From Vreelandella boliviensis LC1 (GTDB lineage Bacteria; Pseudomonadota; Gammaproteobacteria; Pseudomonadales; Halomonadaceae): a stretch of 64,000 nt of DNA. The position numbers and the translations under genes are program-made. Numbering within the stretch: position 1 is the stretch's first letter; each line of letters opens with the position of its first letter. Positions 54,018 to 63,076 of this stretch are shown here, in pieces. Where the stretch lies: assembly GCF_000236035.1 (NCBI RefSeq), contig NZ_JH393257.1, positions 1,975,989-2,039,988 of the forward strand, in the 5' to 3' direction. Below the pieces are notes generated by a model. That model saw only the letters and a program-made list of their open reading frames with translations. It ran no database searches and was not told the DNA's origin.

Positions 54018-55429
54018 AACAGCAGCAAGGCGCAGCGTTAGTAATTGTTATGGCACTGCTCGCTGGAGCGCTAATGTTAGGCATGTCGGGAATGCAGAGT
54101 GCGTTGATTGATGAACGACTGGCGGGTAATTATCGAGCCTCTATGCAGGCGAGAATGAATGCCGAAATTGCTGCAGCAGAAGCCGTGGATGAAAATAGCC
54201 TGGCTTTCTTTAACTCCACTCATTCTTTGAGTGATTTGTTAGAGTTGAGTTGGGATGAGCTTAATGAGCAGTTTTCAGCCAATCAAAGTGCGCTCAATTT
54301 TAGCTGTGAGAGGGATGGCCAATTTGAGTGTATCTATATTCCGTTAACATTGGACGATGGAAGCTATGTCATAGCAAAAGGCATCGTTGGGAGTACACAA
54401 CGTGGTAGAGCCGAGAGTAAGGCTATTTTATTGCGGTATGTTGCGGATGCAGAAATGCAGCAACCATTCGGCTCAGCGATTACTTCTTGTCAGGACATAA
54501 CACTACGGGGGAGCGCTCGCATAGTCGGTGGCGTGATCGCTGGAAACAACCTGATCATTGATGGCAATCCTCCACCACCAGACAGCGCGTCGGTGGGAGG
54601 CAACATTGTTTATCCTGATTGGTGGGGAAATCAGCATCAGCAAAGGGTAGAGAATTATCAAAGTGGTGATGATGGTTACCGTTTTTCTGAATCATGTGAC
54701 AGTTTGGGTATATTGGACGATGACGAAAATGATCGTTCCTATTTTGAGAGGGTTGCATCTGCATTGAATGTGGTGGGCGCTGGCCAATGGCTGCAAGAGC
54801 AGGGCTTGAAACACTATTACCAGGAAAATAACAATACCTTTAACTTCACTGGCGGGAGTGGCAGTCAAGATGCGTCCACTTCTTATCTTGGTGTAACCGG
54901 TAGGGAAACATCGCTAAACATTGATAAAGATTTAAAGACTAGCGGTCGCTTACAGCGATTGGTGGTGGACGGAACAGTCAATCTTTTTGTGGATGGCGAC
55001 TTTGATCTGGGCGGTAATACTTCGCTAGAGATTTCAGAAGGTGCCATTTTAAACCTATATGTTAGCGGTAAAGTAACGCTCTCAGCGGGTAGTGAATTAG
55101 CGCTAAATTCAGAAAGCTTCATGCGCCAAGATAGCGCCGGTATTAGTCGTCCTGCTGTGAGCATATATAGCACTTACCAGCAAATTGACAGCCGTAGTGG
55201 TATAACCATCGGAGGTAGTAACGATACCTATGCTGCTATCTACGCTCCCGGTTCGAATGTAGACATTGGCGGAAGCGGTGCCTTATATGGTGGTTTACGT
55301 GCACAAAAAGTCGTGATGTCTGGGGCTGGCGCCTTGGAGTATGTAGCTGACCTTGCTGATTATGAAGTTAGTGGGGGAGGGACGGGTGGAGGCCCGCCAA
55401 GCTTTTCCAAGTGGACAGAAGAGCTGTAG
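54014..55429 (+). CDS. pilX: PilX-like minor pilin with long C-terminal beta-rich domain
   Basis: A 471-residue protein. Residues 1-60 are the PilX-type start: MKQQQGAALVIVMALLAGAL with MLGMSGMQSALIDERLAGNY. Unlike ordinary PilX (about 170-200), it continues with a repetitive beta-rich part (about 150-470): LRGSARIVGGVIAGNNLIID, DGTVNLFVDGDFDLGGNTSL, AAIYAPGSNVDIGGSGALYG. This resembles the DUF7305-type domain of long PilX-like proteins. The operon ends here; no pilY1 adhesin gene follows. Confidence 0.8.
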   Translation: MKQQQGAALVIVMALLAGALMLGMSGMQSALIDERLAGNYRASMQARMNAEIAAAEAVDENSLAFFNSTHSLSDLLELSWDELNEQFSANQSALNFSCERDGQFECIYIPLTLDDGSYVIAKGIVGSTQRGRAESKAILLRYVADAEMQQPFGSAITSCQDITLRGSARIVGGVIAGNNLIIDGNPPPPDSASVGGNIVYPDWWGNQHQQRVENYQSGDDGYRFSESCDSLGILDDDENDRSYFERVASALNVVGAGQWLQEQGLKHYYQENNNTFNFTGGSGSQDASTSYLGVTGRETSLNIDKDLKTSGRLQRLVVDGTVNLFVDGDFDLGGNTSLEISEGAILNLYVSGKVTLSAGSELALNSESFMRQDSAGISRPAVSIYSTYQQIDSRSGITIGGSNDTYAAIYAPGSNVDIGGSGALYGGLRAQKVVMSGAGALEYVADLADYEVSGGGTGGGPPSFSKWTEEL

Positions 55430-55483
55430 TTAAGCCTTGTTATTGCGTATAGAATATTGTGAATTTATTCAAAGAGTTTTCTA

Positions 55484-56506
55484 ATGTCAGAAATATCCAA
55501 AACCCGCGTTCTCACCGGTATTACCACCTCCGGCACGCCCCATTTGGGCAACTATGTCGGAGCGATCAAGCCCGCCATTGAGGCGAGCCAAGACCCCAAC
55601 GTGCAGTCGTTCTACTTTCTGGCCGACTACCACGCGCTGATTAAATGCCCAGACCCTAAGCGCGTGCAGCAGTCGCGCTTGGAAATTGCTGCTACGTGGC
55701 TGGCGCTGGGACTGGACACCGACAACGCAATTTTCTATCGCCAGTCGGATATTCCAGAAATCCCAGAGCTCACCTGGATGCTCTCCTGCGTATGCGCCAA
55801 GGGTTTAATGAATCGCGCCCATGCCTATAAAGCAGCGGTGGCTGAGAATGAAGAGGCGGAAAACCAGGATCCGGATAAAGGCATTACCATGGGGCTTTTC
55901 GGTTACCCTGTGCTGATGGCGGCGGATATTTTAATGTTCAACGCCAATAAGGTGCCGGTAGGGCGTGATCAGATTCAGCATATCGAAATGGCCCGTGACA
56001 TCGCCGGGCGTTTTAACCATCTCTACAAAGGTCAGCACTTTGTCCTTCCTGACGCCGTCGTTGACGATAAGATACAGCTACTGAACGGCTTGGATGGTCG
56101 CAAGATGTCCAAAAGCTACGACAATACCATTCCACTGTTTGCCCCAGAGAAAAAACTGCAAAAGCTGGTACGTAAGATTAAAACCAACTCGCTGGAGCCC
56201 GGTGAGCCGAAAGATCCAGATACCTGCACGCTGTTCCAGATTTACTCAGCCTTTGCCACAGTGGAAGAGACTGCCAGCTTGCGTGAGCAGTACGTGAACG
56301 GTATTGGCTGGGGCGAGGCTAAGAATCAAGTGTTTGAATACTTGAATGCTCATTTAAGCGCTCCAAGAGAGCGTTATAACGCGCTGATGGAGGACCCCGC
56401 TCACATTGAGGCAGTGCTGCAAAAAGGCGCCGAGCGAGCGCGGGAAGAAGCCGCCGTCACGATGGATCGTTTACGGGCTGCTGTAGGCCTAGGTCGGTTT
56501 GTTTAA
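55484..56506 (+). CDS. trpS: Tryptophanyl-tRNA synthetase
   Basis: A 340-residue class I enzyme. The HIGH-equivalent is [17 protein letters not shown] and KMSKS is [32 protein letters not shown] is also standard. The gene stands alone between the pilin operon and the T6SS and ends at a strong hairpin terminator. Confidence 0.97.
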   Translation: MSEISKTRVLTGITTSGTPHLGNYVGAIKPAIEASQDPNVQSFYFLADYHALIKCPDPKRVQQSRLEIAATWLALGLDTDNAIFYRQSDIPEIPELTWMLSCVCAKGLMNRAHAYKAAVAENEEAENQDPDKGITMGLFGYPVLMAADILMFNANKVPVGRDQIQHIEMARDIAGRFNHLYKGQHFVLPDAVVDDKIQLLNGLDGRKMSKSYDNTIPLFAPEKKLQKLVRKIKTNSLEPGEPKDPDTCTLFQIYSAFATVEETASLREQYVNGIGWGEAKNQVFEYLNAHLSAPRERYNALMEDPAHIEAVLQKGAERAREEAAVTMDRLRAAVGLGRFV

Positions 56507-56550
56507 TCCCCGAGCCTTGCCGCAATACCAGTAGCAATACGTTAATAACG

Positions 56551-56586
56551 ACGAAGCCCCTTCCAACTGGAAGGGGCTTCGTTTAT
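56551..56586. terminator. Bidirectional terminator between trpS and hcp
   Basis: ACGAAGCCCCTTCC (56551-56564), loop AACT, and GGAAGGGGCTTCGT (56569-56582), a perfect 14-bp stem, then TTTATTT. It can end both trpS (plus) and hcp (minus) transcripts. Confidence 0.9.
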
Positions 56587-56631
56587 TTCAGGCCTTGCTT
56601 TTCAGACCCAGTCTAGGCTATTAGCGAAAGC

Positions 56632-57150
56632 TTAGCCTTCGATCGGGGCGCGCCAGTCATCGGAACCAGAGGTTCCAGCAACAGTGTGTTCCCAATCAAT
56701 CTTGCGGTAAGCCAATGATACGTCCATCAACTGAGTGAATTCAGACTTATTGATGTCTTGAGCATGCGGCATGCGCAGATTGATGTCTACGATAGTGGCA
56801 TCGGTCAATGTGGTGGTGAAGAAATGTTCCTGCTTACCTTCAACAGAAGTGCGGTACCACTTAAGTGCTACGTTAGGCAGCATTTCACCAGAAGCCAGTG
56901 CGTTATACATCAGCGGCACTGATTTGTTGAGTGCCACAGTAAAGATAAAGGGCTTATGTGCGCGCTGGCCGGAAGGCTGACCAGACTGAGGGTCAGTTGG
57001 GACAGTAACGACATGCTTGAACTCTTGAACCAGCATCTCGTCTTCGTGGCCTTCAACATAAATGTTGCCGACAGAATCAGGAGTAAAGGCACCTGCAGTG
57101 ATATTGCCCTGAGTTTGGCCTTCAATGCTGATATAACATGGTGTTGGCAT
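56632..57150 (-). CDS. hcp: Type VI secretion tube protein Hcp
   Basis: A 172-residue Hcp1-family protein that stacks as hexamers to form the T6SS inner tube and is secreted. It starts MPTPCYISIEGQTQGNITAG; EDEMLVQEFKHVVTVPTDPQ and LMDVSLAYRKIDWEH are standard. The ATG at 57150 is favoured over the one six bases upstream (57156), since AAGGAG touches the latter but is six bases from the former. A sigma-54 promoter lies upstream. It is divergent from the tss operon. Confidence 0.95.
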   Translation of the reverse strand: MPTPCYISIEGQTQGNITAGAFTPDSVGNIYVEGHEDEMLVQEFKHVVTVPTDPQSGQPSGQRAHKPFIFTVALNKSVPLMYNALASGEMLPNVALKWYRTSVEGKQEHFFTTTLTDATIVDINLRMPHAQDINKSEFTQLMDVSLAYRKIDWEHTVAGTSGSDDWRAPIEG

Positions 57151-57204
57151 GGTCATCTCCTTGAGTGAAATAGTAAATGAGTGTCGTGTGGACTATGTAG
57201 TTAG

Positions 57205-57220
57205 AGCAAAGAGCATGCCA
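57205..57220 (-). promoter_or_regulatory. Sigma-54 promoter of hcp
   Basis: On the minus strand TGGCATG-CTCT-TTGCT matches the RpoN consensus TGGCACG-N4-TTGCW with one mismatch; the GG and GC are separated by ten bases as required. It is about 55 bases before the hcp start at 57150. Sigma-54 control of T6SS hcp genes is known in Vibrio and Pseudomonas. Confidence 0.8.
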
Positions 57221-57302
57221 CTATAATTTTTTACTTATTTTTCATTGTGTTATATTTTTTTTATTATATTATTATTTATAATTAGGCAATTTTCTGCCTA
57301 CT

Positions 57303-57341
57303 GCAAGCAACTCATTGCCCAGCAGGCCATGAGTTGCTTGC
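57303..57341. repeat. 13-bp perfect inverted repeat
   Basis: GCAAGCAACTCAT (57303-57315) and ATGAGTTGCTTGC (57329-57341) with a 13-base centre. No T-run on either side. It lies about 80 bases upstream of the sigma-54 promoter with respect to hcp, a position where enhancer-binding activators act. Confidence 0.75.
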
Positions 57342-57542
57342 CCTCATCTATTGATAATTTAAAGGATCTGAAACAGTAATGGTTTATGTCTTTTAAGTTT
57401 TATTTGGTAACAGATGTCTGCTAAATGTCATTTTTAACTTGGCAATTCACGCATAAATGACTTTTCTATTTGATGGCGACTCGTTTTAAAAAAGACATTT
57501 GTGCGTTATCTCTGTCAAAAAACGTAAGAGATTACCGATAGG

Positions 57543-57566
57543 ATTTGTAAGAAATATCTTACAAAT
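57543..57566. repeat. 10-bp perfect inverted repeat
   Basis: ATTTGTAAGA (57543-57552), AATA, TCTTACAAAT (57557-57566), followed by TTTAATT. It may be an operator or a weak hairpin in the tss leader. Confidence 0.65.
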
Positions 57567-57793
57567 TTTAATTAGGCAATTTATTGAAATTATAAACGCC
57601 GCTATTTCTTGGAATTTCGCCAAAAAAACACAAAAAGCATGCAAACGTGCCATGTGGTTTTTAAGTGCTAAGCGATCAGCTGTTTTTTGCTAGAAAAGTG
57701 GGATTTGGCATCGCTTCTGATAATAGTTACGCTCCCACGGATTGAGAACTATTCACAGATACATTGATACATCTCTTTCCAGGGCTAAATATC

Positions 57794-58297
57794 ATGGCTA
57801 AACAAGGAACCGTTGCGCCCAAAGAGCGCATCAATATTAAGTATGTGCCAGCCACTGGCGATCAGCAGGCTGAGACAGAGCTACCGCTGAAGTTATTGGT
57901 GGTGGGTGACTTTAAAGGTGGTGAGGAAGAAACGCCCATAGAAGAGCGTCAATCCGTTTCTGTCGATAAAAACAACTTTCAGTCCGTCATGCGAGAGGCT
58001 GGGTTGAGCTTGCAAACGGCAGTGCCTAATCGCCTTGATGAAAGTGACGAGCCCACAGATATTGCTGTCAACCTTGACTTCAAATCCTTGGAAGATTTTT
58101 CGCCTGATGCTGTTGCTAAGCAAGTGCCCGAATTGCGCAAGCTAGTTGAATTGCGTGAGGCACTGGTTGCGTTGAAGGGCCCGTTGGGCAATGTGCCTGC
58201 TTTCCGTGATCGGCTGCAGAAGCTTCTGGAAAACGATGAGGCCCGCCAGCAGTTATTGAATGAGCTGGCTTTGCTGGAAACGGATAAAGATCAATAA
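57794..58297 (+). CDS. tssB: T6SS contractile sheath small subunit TssB
   Basis: A 167-residue protein starting MAKQGTVAPKERINIKYVPA, with ELPLKLLVVGDFKGGEEETP and a C-terminal region LRKLVELREALVALKGPLGN, all usual in TssB/VipA. It forms the contractile sheath with TssC around the Hcp tube. ATG 57794 is the family start; an upstream in-frame ATG at 57764 is not homologous. Confidence 0.95.
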   Translation: MAKQGTVAPKERINIKYVPATGDQQAETELPLKLLVVGDFKGGEEETPIEERQSVSVDKNNFQSVMREAGLSLQTAVPNRLDESDEPTDIAVNLDFKSLEDFSPDAVAKQVPELRKLVELREALVALKGPLGNVPAFRDRLQKLLENDEARQQLLNELALLETDKDQ

Positions 58298-58353
58298 CTC
58301 CTCAGCATTAGCAGCGTTTTTTAATTGCAGATCATCGAATTCGAGGCACAGCA

Positions 58354-59835
58354 ATGAGTAAGACAGCAAAGCAGCAGAATGCAGCGGTAGAAACGGAAAC
58401 GGACGTTTCGTTGCTTGACCAAGTGATGGCGCAAACGCGCATGGCGCCAGCCGATGAGGGTTATGACGTTGCCAAGCAAGGGGTAGCTGCCTTCATTGCA
58501 GAACTGCTTAATGGCGATGAGGCGGCTCCAAAGGTCAACAAAGCGCTTGTTGATAACATGATTGTTGAACTAGATCGTAAAATCAGTCATCAGGTGGATG
58601 AAGTCCTGCATGATACGAATTTTCAGCAGATGGAGTCGGCTTGGCGCGGCTTGAAGCTGCTGGTTGATCGCACTGATTTCCGTGAAAACATCAAGCTCGA
58701 TGTACTACACGCCACCAAGCAAGAGCTGCTGGAAGATTTTGAGTTTGCGCCTGAAATTAGTCAGAGCGGTCTATATCATCACGTGTATAACGCGGGCTAC
58801 GGTCAGTTTGGCGGTGAGCCAGTAGCAGGCATTATTGGTCACTACGATTTTTCGCCCTCTACGCCGGATATGAAGCTGCTACAGCACACTGCAGCTGTTG
58901 GCGCCATGGCGCATGCGCCCTTTATGTCTTCAGTTGATCCCTCTTTCTTCGGTATTGAGAGCTTTGAAGAGCTTCCCAATATCAAAGACTTCAAAGCCAT
59001 TTTTGAAGGGCCTAAATACGCCCGTTGGCGTAGTCTTCGCGAGTCTGAGGACGCACGCTACTTGGGGCTAACAGCGCCGCGTTTCTTACTGCGTACTCCC
59101 TATGACCCAGTAGAAAATCCGATTAAAACGTTTAACTATCGCGAAAACGTTAGTGAAAATCACGAGCACTATTTGTGGGGAAATACTGCTTATTTGTTGG
59201 CGGAGCGTCTTACGGATAGCTTTGCCAAGTACCGTTGGTGCCCGAATATTATTGGGCCACAAAGTGGCGGGGCGGTTGAAAACCTACCTGTGCATACCTA
59301 CGAAGCATTTGGCCAGTTGCAGGCCAAAATTCCTACTGAGGTGTTAATTACTGACCGGCGCGAGTTTGAAATGGCCGAAGAAGGTTTCATTTCATTAACC
59401 ATGCGCAAAGGTAGTGATAATGCGGCCTTTTTCTCGGCCAACTCTGTTCAAAAACCTAAGGTCTTTCCGAACACCGCTGAAGGTAAAGCCGCGGAAACCA
59501 ATTTCAAACTGGGCACGCAGCTTCCCTACATGTTCATCATTAATCGTCTGGCGCACTACATAAAAGTGCTTCAGCGCGAGCAAATTGGATCATGGAAAGA
59601 GCGTCAGGATCTTGAGCGTGAGCTAAATGCTTGGATTCGCCAGTACGTGGCCGATCAAGAAAATCCCCCTGCCGATGTACGTAGCCGCCGCCCGCTGCGC
59701 GCCGCCTCAATCCAGGTGTTGGATGTCGAGGGTGATCCAGGCTGGTATCAGGTTTCCATGGCGGTACGCCCGCACTTTAAATACATGGGTGCCAACTTCG
59801 AGCTTTCGCTTGTTGGTCGTCTCGATAAGGAATAA
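58354..59835 (+). CDS. tssC: T6SS contractile sheath large subunit TssC
   Basis: A 493-residue protein with FQQMESAWRGLKLLVDRTDF, GVAAFIAELL, GIIGHYDFSPSTPDMKLLQH, and the C-terminal RRPLRAASIQVLDVEGDPGW, standard TssC/VipB text. Length is normal. Gap of 56 bases to tssB. Confidence 0.97.
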   Translation: MSKTAKQQNAAVETETDVSLLDQVMAQTRMAPADEGYDVAKQGVAAFIAELLNGDEAAPKVNKALVDNMIVELDRKISHQVDEVLHDTNFQQMESAWRGLKLLVDRTDFRENIKLDVLHATKQELLEDFEFAPEISQSGLYHHVYNAGYGQFGGEPVAGIIGHYDFSPSTPDMKLLQHTAAVGAMAHAPFMSSVDPSFFGIESFEELPNIKDFKAIFEGPKYARWRSLRESEDARYLGLTAPRFLLRTPYDPVENPIKTFNYRENVSENHEHYLWGNTAYLLAERLTDSFAKYRWCPNIIGPQSGGAVENLPVHTYEAFGQLQAKIPTEVLITDRREFEMAEEGFISLTMRKGSDNAAFFSANSVQKPKVFPNTAEGKAAETNFKLGTQLPYMFIINRLAHYIKVLQREQIGSWKERQDLERELNAWIRQYVADQENPPADVRSRRPLRAASIQVLDVEGDPGWYQVSMAVRPHFKYMGANFELSLVGRLDKE

Positions 59836-59846
59836 AGGGACGCCCA

Positions 59847-60305
59847 ATGGCAACGGATAGTGGTGGATTGTTGAGAAGAGAGGCGGGAAGAGAGTCGCTA
59901 GGTAGCCGTTTGTTTGAACGGCTTGCGGCCCCCTCTCATTCTGTACTTAGGCAAGAAGCAGACGAGTTGGTAGCGGTTATCGATTCAATTAAGCGCCATT
60001 TGGTTGAGTTGCTTAATAGCCATCCGGGTAACAGTGCCTGTGCCCCGGAGCTTGGCCTACTCGACTTTAACGATGCCACGATCGGTGTGCTGGACCTGGA
60101 ACGCAATATTCAGCAGGCCATTTGTCAGTGCATCGAGCGCTATGAGCCCCGTGTCAAACGGGTAGACGTTGAGTCTTTGCCTAATCATGGTGACCCGTTG
60201 CAGTTACGTTTTCAGGTGCATGCCACCGTCGCTTTAGGTAGGGAAAACTCGCAAGCGACTATCGATTTGTTGCTTAACAACAAGCGTTATCAGTGTCTCA
60301 ACTGA
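59847..60305 (+). CDS. tssE: T6SS baseplate protein TssE (gp25-like)
   Basis: A 152-residue protein of the gp25/TssE family. It starts with a basic GLLRREAGRESLGSRLFERL, has VIDSIKRHLVELLNSHPGNS and IQQAICQCIERYEPRVKRVD. It anchors the baseplate wedge with TssF and TssG, which follow. Eleven bases separate it from tssC. Confidence 0.92.
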   Translation: MATDSGGLLRREAGRESLGSRLFERLAAPSHSVLRQEADELVAVIDSIKRHLVELLNSHPGNSACAPELGLLDFNDATIGVLDLERNIQQAICQCIERYEPRVKRVDVESLPNHGDPLQLRFQVHATVALGRENSQATIDLLLNNKRYQCLN

Positions 60306-60323
60306 TAGGCCCGAGAGGCACGA

Positions 60324-62087
60324 ATGCTGAATCGCTATTATCGTGATGAACTCAATTTTTTAAAGCGACAGGGGCGGGAGTTTGCCGATGCAAACCCCGG
60401 CTTGAGTCGCTTCTTATCTGAGCGCAGCACTGACCCTGATGTAGAACGGTTGTTGGAAGGGTTCGCCTTTCTAACTGGCCGAATGCGCGAAAAAGTGGAG
60501 GATGAGTTTCCCGAGCTTACTCACTCGTTAATCAGCATGCTGTGGCCGAACTACCTGCGGCCAGTGCCCAGTATGACAGTGGTGCAGTTTACCCCGAGCT
60601 GGTACTCCTTGAGTCAGCAGCAGCGGGTCGAGCGCGGAACGCAACTTGCCAGCGAACCAGTAGAGGGCACGCCATGCTTGTTTAGAACTTGCCATGATGT
60701 CGCACTCTATCCATTGGCGCCGATAGGCGTCGATGCAAGACATACGCGAGAGTCCTCTATTGTCGAACTGGCAATGGAGGTGCGCAGCGACCAACCGATG
60801 AATGCGATGGGCATCGACTCACTGCGTTTGCATCTAGGCGGCGATGGTTACACAGCCCGTACGCTGTATTTATGGATGAGCCATTATCTGGCACGACTGG
60901 AGCTGGAGATTGATGGGCAGACGCAGCGCTTACCTGCTGATGCGCTCAAGGCCGTTGGATTTGAGCGTGACCAAGCACTTTTGCCTTACCCGCAGAATGT
61001 TCATCAAGGGTATCGCATTTTGCAGGAGTACCTGTGCTTTCCAGAGGCTTTCCATTTTTTTGATGTTGTAGGGATTGCCCAATACCTTCCTGCTGACACG
61101 GCCAGCAATGTCACTCTGCGCTTTGTCTTTTCCCGCACTCTTCCGACCGATGCACGGGTGCGGAATGAGCATTTGGCGCTTTACTGCACGCCGGCGATTA
61201 ACCTTTTCGAGCACGACGCTGAACCCATTGATCTAAGTGGCGAGCGCAGCGAGTACCGTATACGGCCTAACAGCCGGGCACCCTCTCACTACGAGATTTT
61301 TAGTGTTGATGACGTGCTGGGTACGCTAGAGGGTGAGCGCACGGGGTGGCAAGACAAGCCGCGCAGCTATGTCCCGTTTGAAAGTTTTCAGCATCAAATT
61401 GAGCGTGATCGAGGGCGTGAAGCACTTTATTACCGAGTACGTGTGCGTGACAGTCTGCGTAGCGATGGCTTTGACCACGACATCGCCTTTGTCCGCGGAG
61501 ACGAACGTGCGTCTCTTGGCCGTCGTGAAACGATTTCCCTGCAGCTAACGTGCAGCAATCGTGAGCTGCCCGAGCAACTGACTATCGGCGATCTGTGCGT
61601 GGCGACGGAAGAGAGCCCTGCTTACGCCACCTTTCGCAATATCACCCGGCCAACGCCCGTGCTCCGTCCTGCGCTCGATGATGGGTTGCTGTGGATATTA
61701 ATCTCAAACTTGTCGCTCAACTACCTCTCCTTGCTAGAGCGCGATGCGCTTTGCTCGGTACTACGTGCCTATGACTTTAGGGCCTTGGTGGACAGACAAG
61801 CAGAAAGGGTCGCGCAAAAAAGGCTTGCCGGCATTCTTGATATCGATACCCAGTCCGTTGATCGACTTCGCAAAGGACTGCCTGTGCGTGGGCTGCGTTC
61901 AGTGATGACGTTAGATCAAGAGGCCTTTGGCGATGAGGGCAGCCTCTATTTGTTTGGCAGTGTGTTGGCGCGTTTCTTCTCGCTGTACGCAAGCATCAAC
62001 TCATTTCACGAGTTGCATGTCATTAACCGCCATAACCAAGAGCGCTATCAATGGACCTTACAGGAGGGGCAGCAGCCCCTGATGTAG
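60324..62087 (+). CDS. tssF: T6SS baseplate protein TssF
   Basis: A 587-residue protein starting MLNRYYRDELNFLKRQGREF with LSERSTDPDVERLLEGFAFL and LTHSLISMLWPNYLRPVPSM, the TssF/VasA signature; the C-terminus has FGSVLARFFSLYASINSFHE. It makes the wedge with TssG. The tssG start is 37 bases inside its end. Confidence 0.95.
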   Translation: MLNRYYRDELNFLKRQGREFADANPGLSRFLSERSTDPDVERLLEGFAFLTGRMREKVEDEFPELTHSLISMLWPNYLRPVPSMTVVQFTPSWYSLSQQQRVERGTQLASEPVEGTPCLFRTCHDVALYPLAPIGVDARHTRESSIVELAMEVRSDQPMNAMGIDSLRLHLGGDGYTARTLYLWMSHYLARLELEIDGQTQRLPADALKAVGFERDQALLPYPQNVHQGYRILQEYLCFPEAFHFFDVVGIAQYLPADTASNVTLRFVFSRTLPTDARVRNEHLALYCTPAINLFEHDAEPIDLSGERSEYRIRPNSRAPSHYEIFSVDDVLGTLEGERTGWQDKPRSYVPFESFQHQIERDRGREALYYRVRVRDSLRSDGFDHDIAFVRGDERASLGRRETISLQLTCSNRELPEQLTIGDLCVATEESPAYATFRNITRPTPVLRPALDDGLLWILISNLSLNYLSLLERDALCSVLRAYDFRALVDRQAERVAQKRLAGILDIDTQSVDRLRKGLPVRGLRSVMTLDQEAFGDEGSLYLFGSVLARFFSLYASINSFHELHVINRHNQERYQWTLQEGQQPLM

Positions 62088-63073
62088 CGCTGGCACCGGT
62101 TATTCGGGGAGCGCGACGTTACGAGTTTTACCAACTAGTAGAGCTTCTGCACCGTCATCACGGCGATGATTTAGAGCAGCGGCATGGCGGTAGCGTGCCC
62201 TCATTTCAGCGCGTGCGCTTCACCGCGTCGGCCTCGCTGGGCTTCCCGGGTAGCGATGTGCTCGCTCTGAGAGATAGCCAAGCCGGTCAGTACGAGATGG
62301 AAGTCAGTTTCCTGGGGCTACAAGGTGCGCAGTCGCCACTGCCCGGTTACTACTTGGAAACCCTGGCGCATAACGCGGCTCACCGGGAAGGGGCGGCTGG
62401 GGATTTCCTGGACTTCTTTAACCATCGGTTAATAACGCTGCTGCACCGAAGCTGGCGCAAATACCGCCATTACATTCGCTATCAAAACGATGCGAAGGAT
62501 GGTTTTTCCGCCGCTATCTTTGCGCTGGTAGGGCTCGCTGACAGTGATTTGCGCGGTGAAACGCCAATCAACTGGAGCAAAATGCTCGCTTATGCGGGCC
62601 TATTGGCTGGGCGTTCGCGTTCGCCTGATGTAGTCAGTGGCATTGTTGGGCACTGTTTCGACCTCGCCAGGGTAGAAATAGAAGAGTGGGTGCAGCGTTG
62701 GGTGGAGATTCCTCTGGATCAGCGCAGTTGTATGGGCACCTCGGGGATGACGCTTGGCAGTGACATGGTCGCAGGCGAACGTGTCGCGGATGTGAATGGC
62801 AAATTTGCGCTGTGTCTGCGTGGTTTAAGCCTGGCCCGCTTTAGAGATTTTCTACCTGATGGTGAAGAGCATAGCCCGCTCAAAACGTTGGTGAGTTTTG
62901 TGCTGCGTGAGCCTTTGGCCTACGACCTTGAGCTTGAATTGTTGGAGAGCGAAGTAAAGCCCATGCGCTTGGGCGATGCCGGATCATGCCAGCTTGGCTG
63001 GACCACCTTTGTAGATCCAGAGAGTGACGACCGCACCACGCGCCGTCGCGTACGCATTCAGATGACGAGTTAA
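62051..63073 (+). CDS. tssG: T6SS baseplate protein TssG
   Basis: A 340-residue TssG/VasB protein: RRYEFYQLVELLHRHHGDDL, FLGLQGAQSPLPGYYLETLA and the FFNHRLITLLHRSWRKYRHY segment. The ATG 62051 lies inside tssF (37-base overlap, weak AAGAG upstream); no later start agrees with the family start, so translational coupling is likely. Confidence 0.94.
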   Translation: MDLTGGAAAPDVALAPVIRGARRYEFYQLVELLHRHHGDDLEQRHGGSVPSFQRVRFTASASLGFPGSDVLALRDSQAGQYEMEVSFLGLQGAQSPLPGYYLETLAHNAAHREGAAGDFLDFFNHRLITLLHRSWRKYRHYIRYQNDAKDGFSAAIFALVGLADSDLRGETPINWSKMLAYAGLLAGRSRSPDVVSGIVGHCFDLARVEIEEWVQRWVEIPLDQRSCMGTSGMTLGSDMVAGERVADVNGKFALCLRGLSLARFRDFLPDGEEHSPLKTLVSFVLREPLAYDLELELLESEVKPMRLGDAGSCQLGWTTFVDPESDDRTTRRRVRIQMTS

Positions 63074-63076
63074 CCC

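Larger units (their letters stand above)
57151..57793. other. 643-bp AT-rich divergent gap between hcp and tssB
   Basis: No credible gene. It holds the sigma-54 promoter of hcp, TAGGCA/TGCCTA (57283-57300), a 13-bp inverted repeat (57303-57341), a 10-bp one (57543-57566) and a 14-bp direct repeat TAATTAGGCAATTT at 57279-57292 and 57569-57582. A 64-codon ORF at 57499-57693 lacks a Shine-Dalgarno. The density of symmetric elements suggests control of both T6SS transcripts. Confidence 0.6.

Noticed and set aside
57499..57693. 64-codon plus-strand frame in the hcp/tssB gap
   Set aside because: No Shine-Dalgarno, very basic and AT-driven composition, no resemblance to a known T6SS protein; the 195-base size is expected by chance in AT-rich DNA with few stops.
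57700..57720. Possible sigma-54 promoter for tssB (GG-N10-GC near 57700)
   Set aside because: Only the GG and GC doublets fit; the neighbouring consensus bases (CACG and TT) do not match.
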